In this document: positions 46,153 through 55,800 of the stretch, one piece after another
Layout: each line of letters opens with the position of its first letter
Position numbering within the stretch: the first letter of the stretch is position 1
Source: CAVTPD01 sp963736575
Lineage (GTDB): Bacteria > Bacteroidota > Bacteroidia > Cytophagales > JAAEPT01
NCBI GenBank assembly: GCA_963736575.1
Contig: CAVTPD010000003.1
Location: 1,240,001-1,304,000, forward strand
Length of the DNA stretch: 64,000 nucleotides
Reading direction: 5' to 3'
The notes under the pieces: model-generated
Told to the model about the DNA's origin: nothing
Database searches by the model: none
Seen by the model: the letters and a program-made list of their open reading frames with translations, nothing else
Translations under genes and position numbers: made by a program

Positions 46153-46816
46153 AGTAGTTTTAGCGGACGATCATGAGATTGTTCGAAACGGAATTAAACA
46201 ACTTTTAGAAAGCGAGCCATTAATTGAAGTAGTTGGTGAAGCGGTTAACGGTTTAGAAGCCATTGAGCGTGTAAATCAGCTTCAGCCGGATATTCTAATC
46301 ACAGATATTAGTATGCCTAAAATGGATGGTATTGAAGCCACCAGCAAACTTAATGAACAAGGTACAAGTACTAGAATTATCATTCTTTCTATGTTTGATA
46401 AAGAAGAGTATGTACTTAAAGCAGTAGAGTTAGGCGCATATGGTTATTTGCTTAAGGATACAGGTAAAGAGCGTTTTATTAAAGCGATTAATACAGTTTT
46501 TGAAGGCGAAAAATATTTTGGTAGTGAGATTTCGAACATCATTATTAACGAATATTTAAGCTCTAAGAAAGTAGGAGGAACATTGTCTGCTGGTTCTGAC
46601 GATAGTAAAAAACCGAAGAATGATCTTACCAAAAGAGAAACGGAAATCCTTACCTTGATTGTACGTGGTTTCAACAATAAAAAAATTGCAGATGAGTTTA
46701 ATATTTCGGTTAGAACCATTGAAACTCACCGACTTAATATTATGAAGAAGTTGCAAGTGAACAACGCGGCAGAGTTGGTACGCGTTGCTATTGAAAACAA
46801 CTTAATAGACATGTAA
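46139..46816 (+). CDS. NarL/FixJ family response regulator
   Basis: 225 residues. Receiver domain with acidic pocket (VVLADDHEIV), phospho-Asp about residue 54 in DILITDISMPKMDG, ILSMFDKEEYV and the lysine in YLLKDTGKE. LuxR-type helix-turn-helix at about 160-222 (LTKRETEILTLIVRGFNNKKIAD, then SVRTIETHRLNIMKKL). Pairs with the upstream kinase. I propose that it binds the TACGTA palindromes of the nitrate island. Confidence 0.93.
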   Translation: MNKIRVVLADDHEIVRNGIKQLLESEPLIEVVGEAVNGLEAIERVNQLQPDILITDISMPKMDGIEATSKLNEQGTSTRIIILSMFDKEEYVLKAVELGAYGYLLKDTGKERFIKAINTVFEGEKYFGSEISNIIINEYLSSKKVGGTLSAGSDDSKKPKNDLTKRETEILTLIVRGFNNKKIADEFNISVRTIETHRLNIMKKLQVNNAAELVRVAIENNLIDM

Positions 46817-46877
46817 ATTGCTTGTATAGGAAGTTCGCCTGATTTTTATTAAATTATTAGGTAAAACTTTCTACAAA

Positions 46878-47228
46878 ATGCTAGCAAAAATATCTAAGTA
46901 CTCTGTTTTTATACTAACGGTTCTGGTGGCCAACTATCTTGGGGAATTGTTTTTTCAGTATACAAAAGTGTACCAAAAGCACGATTATACATCGGTTTTG
47001 GTAGGTATGCTGATTGTTGTGGCCATCTATGTTCCTGTGTTTACCTTTCTAGAAAAGTACATTAAAAAGCTTTCTGAAACTTATATTAGAACCAGTAGGT
47101 CTATGTCTAAAAGCAAAGCCAAAGGTTTTATAATTGGCTTTGGTGTAGCTTTTGTAATCCTATTTTATTTATACGGAAAACTGTGGTTTGGTTTAGATTT
47201 AGTTAAAGACTTGAGGCAATTGATATAA
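46878..47228 (+). CDS. Hypothetical small membrane protein, 116 residues
   Basis: Three hydrophobic segments (about 8-26, 41-60, 83-101) separated by a Lys/Ser-rich cytoplasmic-looking loop (KYIKKLSETYIRTSRSMSKS). No family recognised. It lies 61 bp after the response regulator in the same direction and is convergent with mog, so it may be part of the two-component transcript, but the spacing also allows its own promoter. Confidence 0.6.
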   Translation: MLAKISKYSVFILTVLVANYLGELFFQYTKVYQKHDYTSVLVGMLIVVAIYVPVFTFLEKYIKKLSETYIRTSRSMSKSKAKGFIIGFGVAFVILFYLYGKLWFGLDLVKDLRQLI

Positions 47229-47249
47229 ATTGGTTCTGTAAAATTAATA

Positions 47250-47780
47250 TTATTTGTTCTTCGGTCTAAAAACTTGAATCACTTCTGGGTTTTCCTTTAA
47301 GAATGGCCCTTCAATTAAATCAATGCAATACGGGATAGCTGGGAAAACAGCATCTAAGCATTCTTTTATTGATTTAGGTTTACCGGGTAAATTTAGAATT
47401 AATGAATTACCTCTAACGCCAGCCGTTTGTCTAGAAAGAATAGCTGTAGGGACGTATTGCAAACTAATCGCTCGCATTTGTTCCCCAAAACCGGGCAACA
47501 TTTTGGCGCAAACCGCTTCGGTAGCTTCTGGCGTTACGTCGCGCAACGCTGGTCCGGTTCCGCCAGTAGTTACAATTAAACAACACTTTTCTTGGTCGGC
47601 CAATTCTATTAAAGCCGCTTCAATTTGTTCTTGTTCATCGGGGATTAAACGGTAAACTTTTTCCCAGCCGGAAATTAAATAGCTGTTTAAAGTTTCTTCA
47701 ATCGCTTTTCCGGATAAGTCTTCATAAATGCCTTTACTTGCCCTGTCCGATACCGTTAAAATGCCTATTTTTATATCCAT
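47250..47780 (-). CDS. mog: Molybdopterin adenylyltransferase (Mog/MoaB family)
   Basis: Activates molybdopterin as adenylyl-MPT before molybdenum insertion. 176 residues: ILTVSDRASKGIYEDLSGKAI, the MPT-binding TTGGTGPALRDVTPEAT and LNLPGKPKSIKECLDAVFPAI. The DVTPEAT motif is intact, unlike in the MoaB-like half of the neighbouring fusion. It is divergent from the moaC-moaB gene with only 24 bp between start codons. Confidence 0.88.
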   Translation of the reverse strand: MDIKIGILTVSDRASKGIYEDLSGKAIEETLNSYLISGWEKVYRLIPDEQEQIEAALIELADQEKCCLIVTTGGTGPALRDVTPEATEAVCAKMLPGFGEQMRAISLQYVPTAILSRQTAGVRGNSLILNLPGKPKSIKECLDAVFPAIPYCIDLIEGPFLKENPEVIQVFRPKNK

Positions 47781-47804
47781 AATTTCACAAGAATCCTCAA
47801 AAGT

Positions 47805-48737
47805 ATGCGCGATATTTCAGCAAAGCAAATTACATTAAGAACAGCCAACGCTATAGGCTTTCTAAAATGCAGCGAGCCCACTTTTCAGCTTATAAAAGAA
47901 AATAAAATTCCGAAAGGAAATATATACGATTACGCAAAAGCTTCTGCATTCTTAGGCGCTAAGCAAACACAAAACATAATACCCCATTGTCATCCCGTTT
48001 CTATTGACGGGTTGCAAGTAGATTTTACTTTGGTAACACCGGGGGAAAACATTCACGAAATTGAATTTACAGAGTTTGGTGTTTTAATTGATATTGAAGC
48101 AAAATCCATCGGTAGAACAGGTATTGAAATGGAAGCCTTGGCTTCGGCTTCTACAGCAGCTTTAACGCTTTACGACATGCTAAAATATACTTCCGATACC
48201 GAATTGGAAATTAAGCATGTGAAGCTCCTTAAAAAAGTTGGGGGTAAATCGGATAGACATAAGTATGTTTCTGGTTCCGAAAAGATAAATTTGATTATTG
48301 CTTCTACCGCTATAATTGAAGGTAAAAAAGAAAATAAGCTCACATCTATTTTAGAAGAAAAATTAGCTGATTTTGGGCTTACAATTTCTTTTTCGGAAGT
48401 TTTTAAAAACAACAGCGAAGCATTAGAAAGTGCCATTATTAAATCTTCTGAAAATGCAGATTTAACGCTTGTTGCGGGTGGTTCTGGTTTAGCAGACGGT
48501 GACGATAGTTATGATCTTATAAAAACCATTATTGATAACGAAGTAGAAGGTATTAAACATGCAGCTTTTTCGCACGGTTTTCTTAGAAGTTCTAATCCTA
48601 TGGTTTCTAGAATTGTGGCCGGTACTAAAAACCGCAAACTTATTGTGGGTTTACCGGGCAGTTCAGCCGGATTGAAAGAAAGTCTAGATGCCGTTTTTCC
48701 TGGAGTTTTTAAAGTGTTAAGACAACTAGAACATTAA
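47805..48737 (+). CDS. moaCB: MoaC-MoaB fusion, molybdenum cofactor biosynthesis
   Basis: 310 residues. The first 155 are MoaC, cyclic pyranopterin monophosphate synthase (MRDISAKQITLRTA, IPHCHPVSIDG, RTGIEMEALASASTAALTLYDM). The remainder is a MoaB/Mog-like fold (VAGGSGLADGDDSYDLIKTI, VGLPGSSAGLKESLDAVFPGV). In the second half the TGGTG-x-DVTPEA signature is replaced by AGGSGLADGDD, so catalytic activity as adenylyltransferase is doubtful and the separate mog probably does that step. Bifunctional MoaC/MoaB genes are known in Bacteroidota. moeA follows 10 bp later. Confidence 0.85.
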   Translation: MRDISAKQITLRTANAIGFLKCSEPTFQLIKENKIPKGNIYDYAKASAFLGAKQTQNIIPHCHPVSIDGLQVDFTLVTPGENIHEIEFTEFGVLIDIEAKSIGRTGIEMEALASASTAALTLYDMLKYTSDTELEIKHVKLLKKVGGKSDRHKYVSGSEKINLIIASTAIIEGKKENKLTSILEEKLADFGLTISFSEVFKNNSEALESAIIKSSENADLTLVAGGSGLADGDDSYDLIKTIIDNEVEGIKHAAFSHGFLRSSNPMVSRIVAGTKNRKLIVGLPGSSAGLKESLDAVFPGVFKVLRQLEH

Positions 48738-48747
48738 TACTACCATC

Positions 48748-49821
48748 ATGCTTTCTTACCAAGAAGCTTTACAGCAAGTTTTGTCTCAGGTTATTCCTTC
48801 TGAAAAAGAAGTTATTTCTACCGAAAATTCTATGGGTAGAATTTTGGCCGAAGCGGTTTCTTCCGACAGAGATTACCCGCCGTTCAATAGAAGTGCCATG
48901 GATGGTGTAGCCATTCGGCAGCATGGTTTTGAACAAGGAATACGCTCGTTTAAAATAATTGATACCGTTTACGCAGGGCAGGGGAAAGAGTTTGAAGTAG
49001 AAGAAGGCGAAGCCATTAAAATAATGACTGGTGCAAGCGTACCTTCGGGATTTAATGCGGTAATTCCAAGAGAACTATGTGAATTCACCGAGCATAAAGT
49101 TGTATTAAAAACCAATGAAGTTCGGGTAAATCAGAACATTGCTCAAAAAGGTGAAGATTTAAAATCTGGTGTCGTTGCTTTAAAATCTGGTACTCAAATT
49201 GGTCATGGCGAATTAGCATTGTTAGCTACTTTCGGTAAAGCTTCTGTTTCGGTATATAAAAAACCAAGCGTAGCCATAATTGCAACAGGCGACGAATTAA
49301 AGACGATTGACGAAGAAGTTCAAGATTTTCAGATTAGAGAATCGAATACCTATGTGTTGTGTGGTTTATTAAGTTATTTAGATATTATCCCCTTTTCTGT
49401 AGTTACAGTTAAAGATGAAAAAGAGGCGTTGGAAAAAGCTATTTCGGAAGGATTAAAAGCCGATGTTTTGCTGCTAACGGGTGGTGTTTCAATGGGCGAT
49501 GCCGATTTTGTTCCGGAAATATTAAATGCACTTCAGGTAGAAAAAGTATTTCATAAAAGTGCTATTAAACCTGGTAAGCCTATGTGGTTTGGTAAACATA
49601 GCGGCGGAGTAGTTTTTGCGCTCCCAGGTAATCCCCTTTCGGTACAAACTACCTTTAAACTGTATACTGAACCGTATTTGAAGATAGCACAGGGACTATC
49701 TGAAAAAACTATTCAGCCTGAAAAATTAGTTTTTAAAGGAGATCTGAAAAAGAAAAATAGCTTAGATGTATTTGTGCCTTGTGTTGCTCACAACGGAAAA
49801 GTAAGTCCACTAGTGTTTTAA
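48748..49821 (+). CDS. moeA: Molybdopterin molybdenumtransferase, C-terminus frameshifted
   Basis: Inserts molybdate into adenylylated molybdopterin. 357 residues with DYPPFNRSAMDGVA, TGASVPSGFNAVI, IATGDELKTI, LTGGVSMGDADFV, IKPGKPMWFGK and FALPGNPLSVQTTFKL. The frame stops early at TAA 49819-49821. In the +1 frame the expected MoeA ending continues at once (NGSGDVKASVGSNGYVAI, stop at 49874-49876). One extra T in the TTTT run at 49816-49819 explains this. Restored, the protein would have 375 residues. Either a sequencing slip or a real truncation of the last 18 residues. Confidence 0.85.
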   Translation: MLSYQEALQQVLSQVIPSEKEVISTENSMGRILAEAVSSDRDYPPFNRSAMDGVAIRQHGFEQGIRSFKIIDTVYAGQGKEFEVEEGEAIKIMTGASVPSGFNAVIPRELCEFTEHKVVLKTNEVRVNQNIAQKGEDLKSGVVALKSGTQIGHGELALLATFGKASVSVYKKPSVAIIATGDELKTIDEEVQDFQIRESNTYVLCGLLSYLDIIPFSVVTVKDEKEALEKAISEGLKADVLLLTGGVSMGDADFVPEILNALQVEKVFHKSAIKPGKPMWFGKHSGGVVFALPGNPLSVQTTFKLYTEPYLKIAQGLSEKTIQPEKLVFKGDLKKKNSLDVFVPCVAHNGKVSPLVF

Positions 49822-49926
49822 TGGCAGTGGTGATGTGAAAGCTTCTGTTGGTTCTAATGGATATGTTGCGATTTAATAATGAGTTAAACAACATTCGAAA
49901 ACAGGTGATAAAGTAGAAGTGTTTTT

Positions 49927-50208
49927 ATGGCAGCGTTAAAGCGATTATTCTTTAAAATCTTCTTGATTTTTGTGTTTTTGGGTGTGGTGTTTTATTTCAC
50001 TGTTCCCGAAAAGCATTTTAAACAAGCTTCTAAAACTACGGTAAATGATCTTTCGGTAGAATTAGAAGTGAATCCTAAAGTGGCTAATTTTTTGGTGAAT
50101 ACTAAATTGGGTAGAAAAGTCACTTATGTTTTCTTAAAGAAGAAAATGAAAAATATGGATTATTCTGAAATGTATGATGCTTCGGAAAAGTCTTCGGTGG
50201 AGCGGTAA
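49927..50208 (+). CDS. Hypothetical small protein with one membrane helix
   Basis: 93 residues. Basic N-terminus and a single hydrophobic segment (about 8-25, FFKIFLIFVFLGVVFYF), then a charged helical tail ending MDYSEMYDASEKSSVER. No family recognised. It lies 50 bp after the restored moeA stop and is convergent with moaD, 4 bp from its end. The coding call rests on the clean start and signal-anchor-like shape. Confidence 0.5.
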   Translation: MAALKRLFFKIFLIFVFLGVVFYFTVPEKHFKQASKTTVNDLSVELEVNPKVANFLVNTKLGRKVTYVFLKKKMKNMDYSEMYDASEKSSVER

Positions 50209-50212
50209 TGGC

Positions 50213-50449
50213 TTAACCCCCACTGCTTGGCGGCATTAAAAGTACATCTTCTTTACAATCGATAATATGTTCGTTTCTTAGGAAAGTTTCGTTTTGGGCA
50301 ATTCTGGATTTAGAAAGCACAAATTTAGCTTCTGGGTATTCATCTTTTAAAGTTTCTAATAACTGTCCAACCGTCATCCCTTCAATAGGGTGTATTTTGA
50401 TTGTTTTGCCAAGTAAATCAGCTAAGACAGCGTAGCAGTTAATTTTCAT
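50213..50449 (-). CDS. moaD: Molybdopterin synthase small subunit (sulfur carrier)
   Basis: 78-residue ubiquitin-like protein ending in the required Gly-Gly (LLMPPSSGG), which is thiocarboxylated and delivers sulfur to form molybdopterin. N-terminal strand MKINCYAVLADLLGK and the helix TVGQLLETLKDEYP fit MoaD. Its ATG shares a base with the moaA stop (TAATG). The large subunit gene moaE is not in the window. Confidence 0.9.
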   Translation of the reverse strand: MKINCYAVLADLLGKTIKIHPIEGMTVGQLLETLKDEYPEAKFVLSKSRIAQNETFLRNEHIIDCKEDVLLMPPSSGG

Positions 50450-51399
50450 TATCCTCCAATATATTTCATTGATAATTCGCTACCGGTAAAAGCTAGTGCT
50501 TGCTTTTGTTGTAGCGCTTTTTCTAGTATCATTTTTAATTCTTGTTTCTCTTTAGTTTCCGAAATAGAAAATCCATTAGAGTTACTTAAACACCCATAAA
50601 TTTTCATGTCGTTGCCTAAGCGAAGCCGGTCACAATCTTTGCAGAATGGGGCGGTGGTATTGGCAATGATTCCAAAGCGGTACAAGTCCGAGGTAGTCCA
50701 GTAATTAGAAGTAGACGAAGGGTCTCTTTCTAAAGCATAGAAATCGGTTACCGAAGAAAGTCGGTCTAATATCTTCTGTTGCGGAAAGAAGTTTTGTTCA
50801 AATTCGCTGTGTAAATAGCCCATTTGCATAAACTCTAAATACCGCAAGGTAATTTCTTTGTTTTTGAAGTATTTAAAAAGCGGCAATACTTGGTTATCGT
50901 TCACCCCCTTCATAATAACAGCGTTAATTTTTAAACCGAAATGAAGCGCTTGCGCTTTGTCTATTCCGCGTAAAACCTTATCTAGATTACGTCTTTTGGT
51001 GACTTGGTAAAATACATCTTCTTCAATAGCATCTAAAGAAATGTTAATGCTAGTAAGACCGGCATCTTTTAAGGTTTCGGCTTTATCTTCTAAAAAAACG
51101 GCATTAGTGGTTAATGCAATTTTAGGAATCCCCATCTGACTTAATTCATAAATCAGGTATTCAATTCCGTTAAACAGCAACGGTTCACCACCCGTTAAAC
51201 GTATGGCTTCAAAACCACATAGCTCATGAAGTTTAGCCACATTTTTTAAGTATTCCTTAATTTTGGCGTGGCTTTTAATCTTCTTAAAATCAACCTGACT
51301 TACTGAATCTGTACAATAAACACAGGCCAGATTGCATAAATCGGTCAGGCTAATGCGTAGCTTTTTAAAAGAGCGGTTATGTCTATCTTTTATTTCCAA
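50449..51399 (-). CDS. moaA: GTP 3',8-cyclase (radical SAM)
   Basis: First step of molybdenum cofactor synthesis. 316 residues. The radical SAM cluster motif is in SLTDLCNLACVYC (C-x3-C-x2-C), followed by AIRLTGGEPLL. The second, substrate-binding cluster is in FCKDCDRLRLGNDMKIYGCL (C-x2-C-x13-C). The C-terminus ends in a Gly-Gly (KYIGG), as MoaA requires. It lies 6 bp after the rubredoxin-containing gene and is coupled to moaD. Confidence 0.95.
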   Translation of the reverse strand: MEIKDRHNRSFKKLRISLTDLCNLACVYCTDSVSQVDFKKIKSHAKIKEYLKNVAKLHELCGFEAIRLTGGEPLLFNGIEYLIYELSQMGIPKIALTTNAVFLEDKAETLKDAGLTSINISLDAIEEDVFYQVTKRRNLDKVLRGIDKAQALHFGLKINAVIMKGVNDNQVLPLFKYFKNKEITLRYLEFMQMGYLHSEFEQNFFPQQKILDRLSSVTDFYALERDPSSTSNYWTTSDLYRFGIIANTTAPFCKDCDRLRLGNDMKIYGCLSNSNGFSISETKEKQELKMILEKALQQKQALAFTGSELSMKYIGG

Positions 51400-51405
51400 A
51401 AGGAA

Positions 51406-52863
51406 TTACAGTTTAAGTTCCGAATAATTCTTTTTTACTTCCTTAAAAGCAGTTTTAGGGGCATCACAAAGTGGACAGCAATAACTTTCAGGGAGTTCAG
51501 AAAAAGGCGTTCCCGCTTCAATTCTGTTTTCTGGTTCTCCAATTTCGGGATCATAAATAGTAAAACATTCCGAACATTGATGCATTAATTTCTCTTTTCC
51601 GGCTTTAACAGGTTCCGTTTTAGAAATAGGTTTTGGTGTAAACGAAGTAAGTTTTTCATACGCTACGTTAAAATACAACTTAACGGCTTCTTTTAATTCT
51701 CTGGTAAGGCTGTCAATAGGAACGTTGTTCTTAAAAACCTTAAATTCATTAATAGTAGGGTTAAAATCTTTACGGTACAATATGTCGTAACTAACTGGTT
51801 CGTAACTTTTCTTCAGTTCTGCTAAAGACTTTTGTTTAATAATTATATGGCTAAACGAATAGGCCGGAACATTATTAATACCAAAAATCACCCCTAATGT
51901 ACTGGAATCAGTTGCGGCTAATTCTTTTCTTAAATAAGCTTTTAATTGAACGGCGTCATTATCAAAATCATTTAACTGCCAATTTAATTCGGCATAAGAA
52001 TGCCCAATACTAATGTTATTCCCAGCTAAAAGGTGTTTCCAATCGGTTAAGTTTTCTTCTTGAATTTCTTTTATAATAATAGATTTCCAAGGGGTAATGT
52101 GCACGTTGGCAATTCTTTGCTGTGCGGCTACTTGTCTAAAAACATCTAGTTTGTCTAACGGAAATGCTGTTTGACGCATGTAGATGCCCAACCAGTAACG
52201 GTTGCCGTATTGGTGAAAACCTTCGTAATGGTAAAATTCTGAAACCCTAATCATTGGAGTAATGCCAGCGGAAACCCCACGAGAGGTATATTCGTCCAAT
52301 AAAATATTTAAGAATTCGCTAAAATCTGGATCGTTGCTTTTTATGAACTCTTCATAACGCATGGTAAAACGTGCAATGTCTTCTGTGTGAATTTTAAGCG
52401 GGAATAATTTTAAGTTTCCTCGTTCTTCCTTTCTTAAATAAACATGCCAATAGTTAATCTCGTCTGAAGCCACAAAGTTTATATCACCCGTAAAACTGTA
52501 GACAAAGTCTTGTTTTAAATCGGTGATGTTAACCCGCACTTGTGGTGTTGTGTAAAACTGATCTAGAATATCTAAGATCATACCTTCTTTTAGCCAAAAG
52601 GTATTTGGGCCAATGCCGCAAGCCAAAAACGAAGAAATTATGTTGAATTTTTTCCCTTCTTCACCTTCCATGTAGGTTTCGAATTGAGATAGGGAATCTC
52701 TTAATGCTTTAACATTTCCTTCAGGAACGTCAAGAATAATTTCTTGTCTAAGGCCAAATTGAAAATGCTGCACCGAGTAATTCTTACACGAATTAATAAT
52801 TTTAGAGAGCCCATTAACACCTAAAATACCACCCGGAATAAAAATTTGAAATTTCTTTGTCAT
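51406..52863 (-). CDS. Rubredoxin-tethered protein on a degenerate nitrite/sulfite-reductase scaffold
   Basis: 485 residues. Two ferredoxin-like half-domains of the siroheme reductase type are visible: FIPGGILGVNGLSKIINSCK with FQFGLRQEIILDVP near the start, and ANVHITPWKSIIIKEI around residue 250. The C-x5-C and C-x3-C pairs that bind the siroheme/4Fe-4S centre are absent; at the expected sites one finds FLACGIGPNTFW and FTGDINFVASDEI. The C-terminus (about 425-475) is a complete rubredoxin (QCSECFTIYDPEIGEP, CCPLCDAPK). It is thus probably not a reductase but an electron-transfer or docking partner of the nitrate reductase encoded 1 bp upstream. This is an inference from motif loss and context. 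Confidence 0.7.
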   Translation of the reverse strand: MTKKFQIFIPGGILGVNGLSKIINSCKNYSVQHFQFGLRQEIILDVPEGNVKALRDSLSQFETYMEGEEGKKFNIISSFLACGIGPNTFWLKEGMILDILDQFYTTPQVRVNITDLKQDFVYSFTGDINFVASDEINYWHVYLRKEERGNLKLFPLKIHTEDIARFTMRYEEFIKSNDPDFSEFLNILLDEYTSRGVSAGITPMIRVSEFYHYEGFHQYGNRYWLGIYMRQTAFPLDKLDVFRQVAAQQRIANVHITPWKSIIIKEIQEENLTDWKHLLAGNNISIGHSYAELNWQLNDFDNDAVQLKAYLRKELAATDSSTLGVIFGINNVPAYSFSHIIIKQKSLAELKKSYEPVSYDILYRKDFNPTINEFKVFKNNVPIDSLTRELKEAVKLYFNVAYEKLTSFTPKPISKTEPVKAGKEKLMHQCSECFTIYDPEIGEPENRIEAGTPFSELPESYCCPLCDAPKTAFKEVKKNYSELKL

Positions 52864-52864
52864 G

Positions 52865-55800
52865 CTAATTTACGGGTTCAGTTTCTGGAACCGCTTTTAA
52901 TGTTTTTTCTAAAATGGCTTTTACTTCAGGTTTGCAACTGCCGCATCCGGTACCTGCGCCTGTGGTTTGGCATATTTTGTTCAATTCTGTACAACCGTCT
53001 TTAATGGCAGCTTCTATGTTGCCTTGGCCAACAGAGTTACAAGAACAAACCAATTCACCAATCACTTTTATAGCTGGAGATCCGCCTCTAAGTATCTTGT
53101 CTCTTAAGTCACCTAGTTCGGTCTGGTTTTTAATTAAATCTCTAAACTGAAGGAAATCTTCTCTTCCGCCTACTAAAATACAACCCAACATTTTGTCGTT
53201 TCGTGTGATGCATTTTTTATATACACGTTTTCCTAAATCAGAAAATACAATTTCGTCGTATCCTTTGTCTAAATCTGGTATTTCTGTTATACCTACAGAA
53301 CACATGTCTAGTTCTTCTACTTTTAAGATATTCATTAAAGTAGAACCTTTGTAAGGCATAGAGATATCTCCGTTCATGTATTTTACCAATAATTCGGCTT
53401 GTTCTTCTGCTGCCGCTGTTATACCGAAAAGCTGTTTTTTCCATTCAGCAATTTCGCCCATAGCATAAATAGAAGGGTCACTGGTTTGGAAATATTCATT
53501 CACTACCACGCCTCTACCACAACTTAAACCCGAATTAACGGCCAAGTCAATATTTGGTTTAGTACCAATAGCAAAAGATACAGCATCGCATTCTAAAACA
53601 CGTCCACTTTTTAGTTTTAAACCATGAATGGCGCCGTTTTCAATAAAACCGGTTACTTGGTCATTGTAGATAATAGAAATGCCTCGGTCTTTAAGCTCCA
53701 TGTCTAAAATCTGACTAGCAGTTTCGTCTAATTGGCGTTCCATTAAACGCGAAGAACGCTGAAGAACCGTTACATTCTTCTCTATTTTTCTAAGTGAATC
53801 GGCCAATTCTATACCCAGAATACCACCACCAACAATTACTACATTTTTCTTTCCTTCGGTATAAGCAGAAAGGTTATCCGCGTCTTTTTTACTTCTTAAC
53901 GTAAAGATTCCTTCTACTCCATCAGGAATAATTGGTGGTCTAAACGAAGCACTACCGGTAGCCATAATTAGTGTATCGTACGGAAATTCTTTTCCAAAGG
54001 CATCGGTAACTACTTTTCTTTTACGATCAATGTTGGTGATAGAATTATTGTTGTGAATGTTGCATTCTAGAACATCCCCAGCTTCTTCGTTGTATTTTAG
54101 AAGGTTGCTCCATTCTTTGTCTGCACTAATATAGTCGGGCAGTAAAACACGGTTGTAGAAAGGCGTTGGCTCATTACTGAACACATCAATTTGGTCCGTT
54201 TTATTCATTTCTCTGTAAGAACAAACAAATTTATAAGCGGCCGCACCGGCACCAACTATTACAATCTTTTCTTGAGGTTTTACGTATTTTTTAACGCTTA
54301 CCGCCGCGTATTTAAAATCGGGTTGTTTAGACTTAGCATCTACCAACGGACTGGTTAAGTTATTTGCCCTGTTTAAATCCGAGTTTAATTTTTTACCCCA
54401 ATGCATGGGTAAGAATACTAAGCCTTTTTTAATGTTATCGGTAACGTTTGCTTTTACGCGTACAGTTCCTCTTCCATTGTTTATTTCAACAATATCTCCT
54501 TCCGAAATTTTTAATAAATCGGCATCAACTGTATTGATTTCACAGAAGGGATGTTCAATGTGTTGGTTTAATTTTTCAACTATACCTGTACGGGTCATGG
54601 TGTGCCATTGGTCACGTATTCTACCTGTAGTTAGTACAAACGGATAGGTTTGACTAGTTGGCTCAGACTGATTATGGCTTGGCGTTGCTATGATGTGCGC
54701 TTTTTTGTTGGCCGTATAGAAAATTCCGTCCTCAAAAAGGCGGGCTGTGCCATCCCCTTTTTCACCCGTTTTATAAGGCCATTGTACAGAACGCTTTTCC
54801 TTCAGAATAGAATAATCTAATCCGCTAACATCTAAGTTAGTGCCTTTGGTTAAGGCGGCATGTTCTTTATAAATTGCTTCAGTATCCTTAAAATTAAAGG
54901 CTTTTTTATAGCCCATTTTCTGCGCAAAAAGCTGAATGATTTCAATATCTGGTAAAGCTTCTCCTGGTGCTTCTACAATCTTAGGCAGGTAACTAATTCT
55001 TCGTTCCGAATTAGTCATTGTACCTTCTTTTTCCATAAAACCAGCAGCAGGCAATACTAAATCGGCGTATTCTAAGGTGTCAGATTTGCTAGAAATTTCT
55101 TGAACCACAACAAAATTACATTTCTTTAAGGCCTCATCTGCTTTACGGGCATTAGGCCAGCTAACCACCGGATTGGTACAAATTACCCAAAGTGCTTTCA
55201 GTTTGCCATCAATCATGGCGTCCATCATTTCGGTAGCGGTTAAACCAGATTTGCTAGAAATGTTTTTAGTCCCCCAGAACGTCCCTACTTGTTCTCGGTG
55301 TTCGTCATTAGTATAGTCTTTATGAACGGCAAGCATATTGGCTAAACCACCAACTTCTCTACCACCCATGGCATTAGGTTGTCCTGTAAGAGATAAAGGC
55401 CCACAACCAGGCTTACCAATTTGGCCTGTTATTAATGACAGGTTTAATAAAGCTAAGTTTTTATTTACACCTATCGAGCTTTGGTTAAGACCCATGGTCC
55501 ACCAGCTCATGAAGCGTTTGCTTTTGCCAATGATGTGCGCTGCTTCTTCAATTTGTTCTTTTGGAACACCACAGATTATAGCGACTTCATCTATAGAATT
55601 TTCGAAACAAGTGTTTTTGTAATCTTCGTAGCCACTTGTTTTACTGTCTATAAAATCATCGTCCGTCCAAGCGTTTTCAATAATAATTCTACCTATTGCT
55701 TTAAATAGGTAAATATCGGTACCAGGATTAATTTGAAGATGAAGTGTGGCAACAGAAGCGGTTTGTGTTTTTCTAGGATCTACTAGAATCACCTTAGTGT

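Noticed and set aside
54281..54286. TACGTA inside coding regions (also at 5223, 19381, 30469, 43680, 56699, 58473, 62144)
   Set aside because: These are isolated, mostly encode Tyr-Val or Arg-Thr codons of conserved proteins, and are at about the density expected by chance in this base composition.
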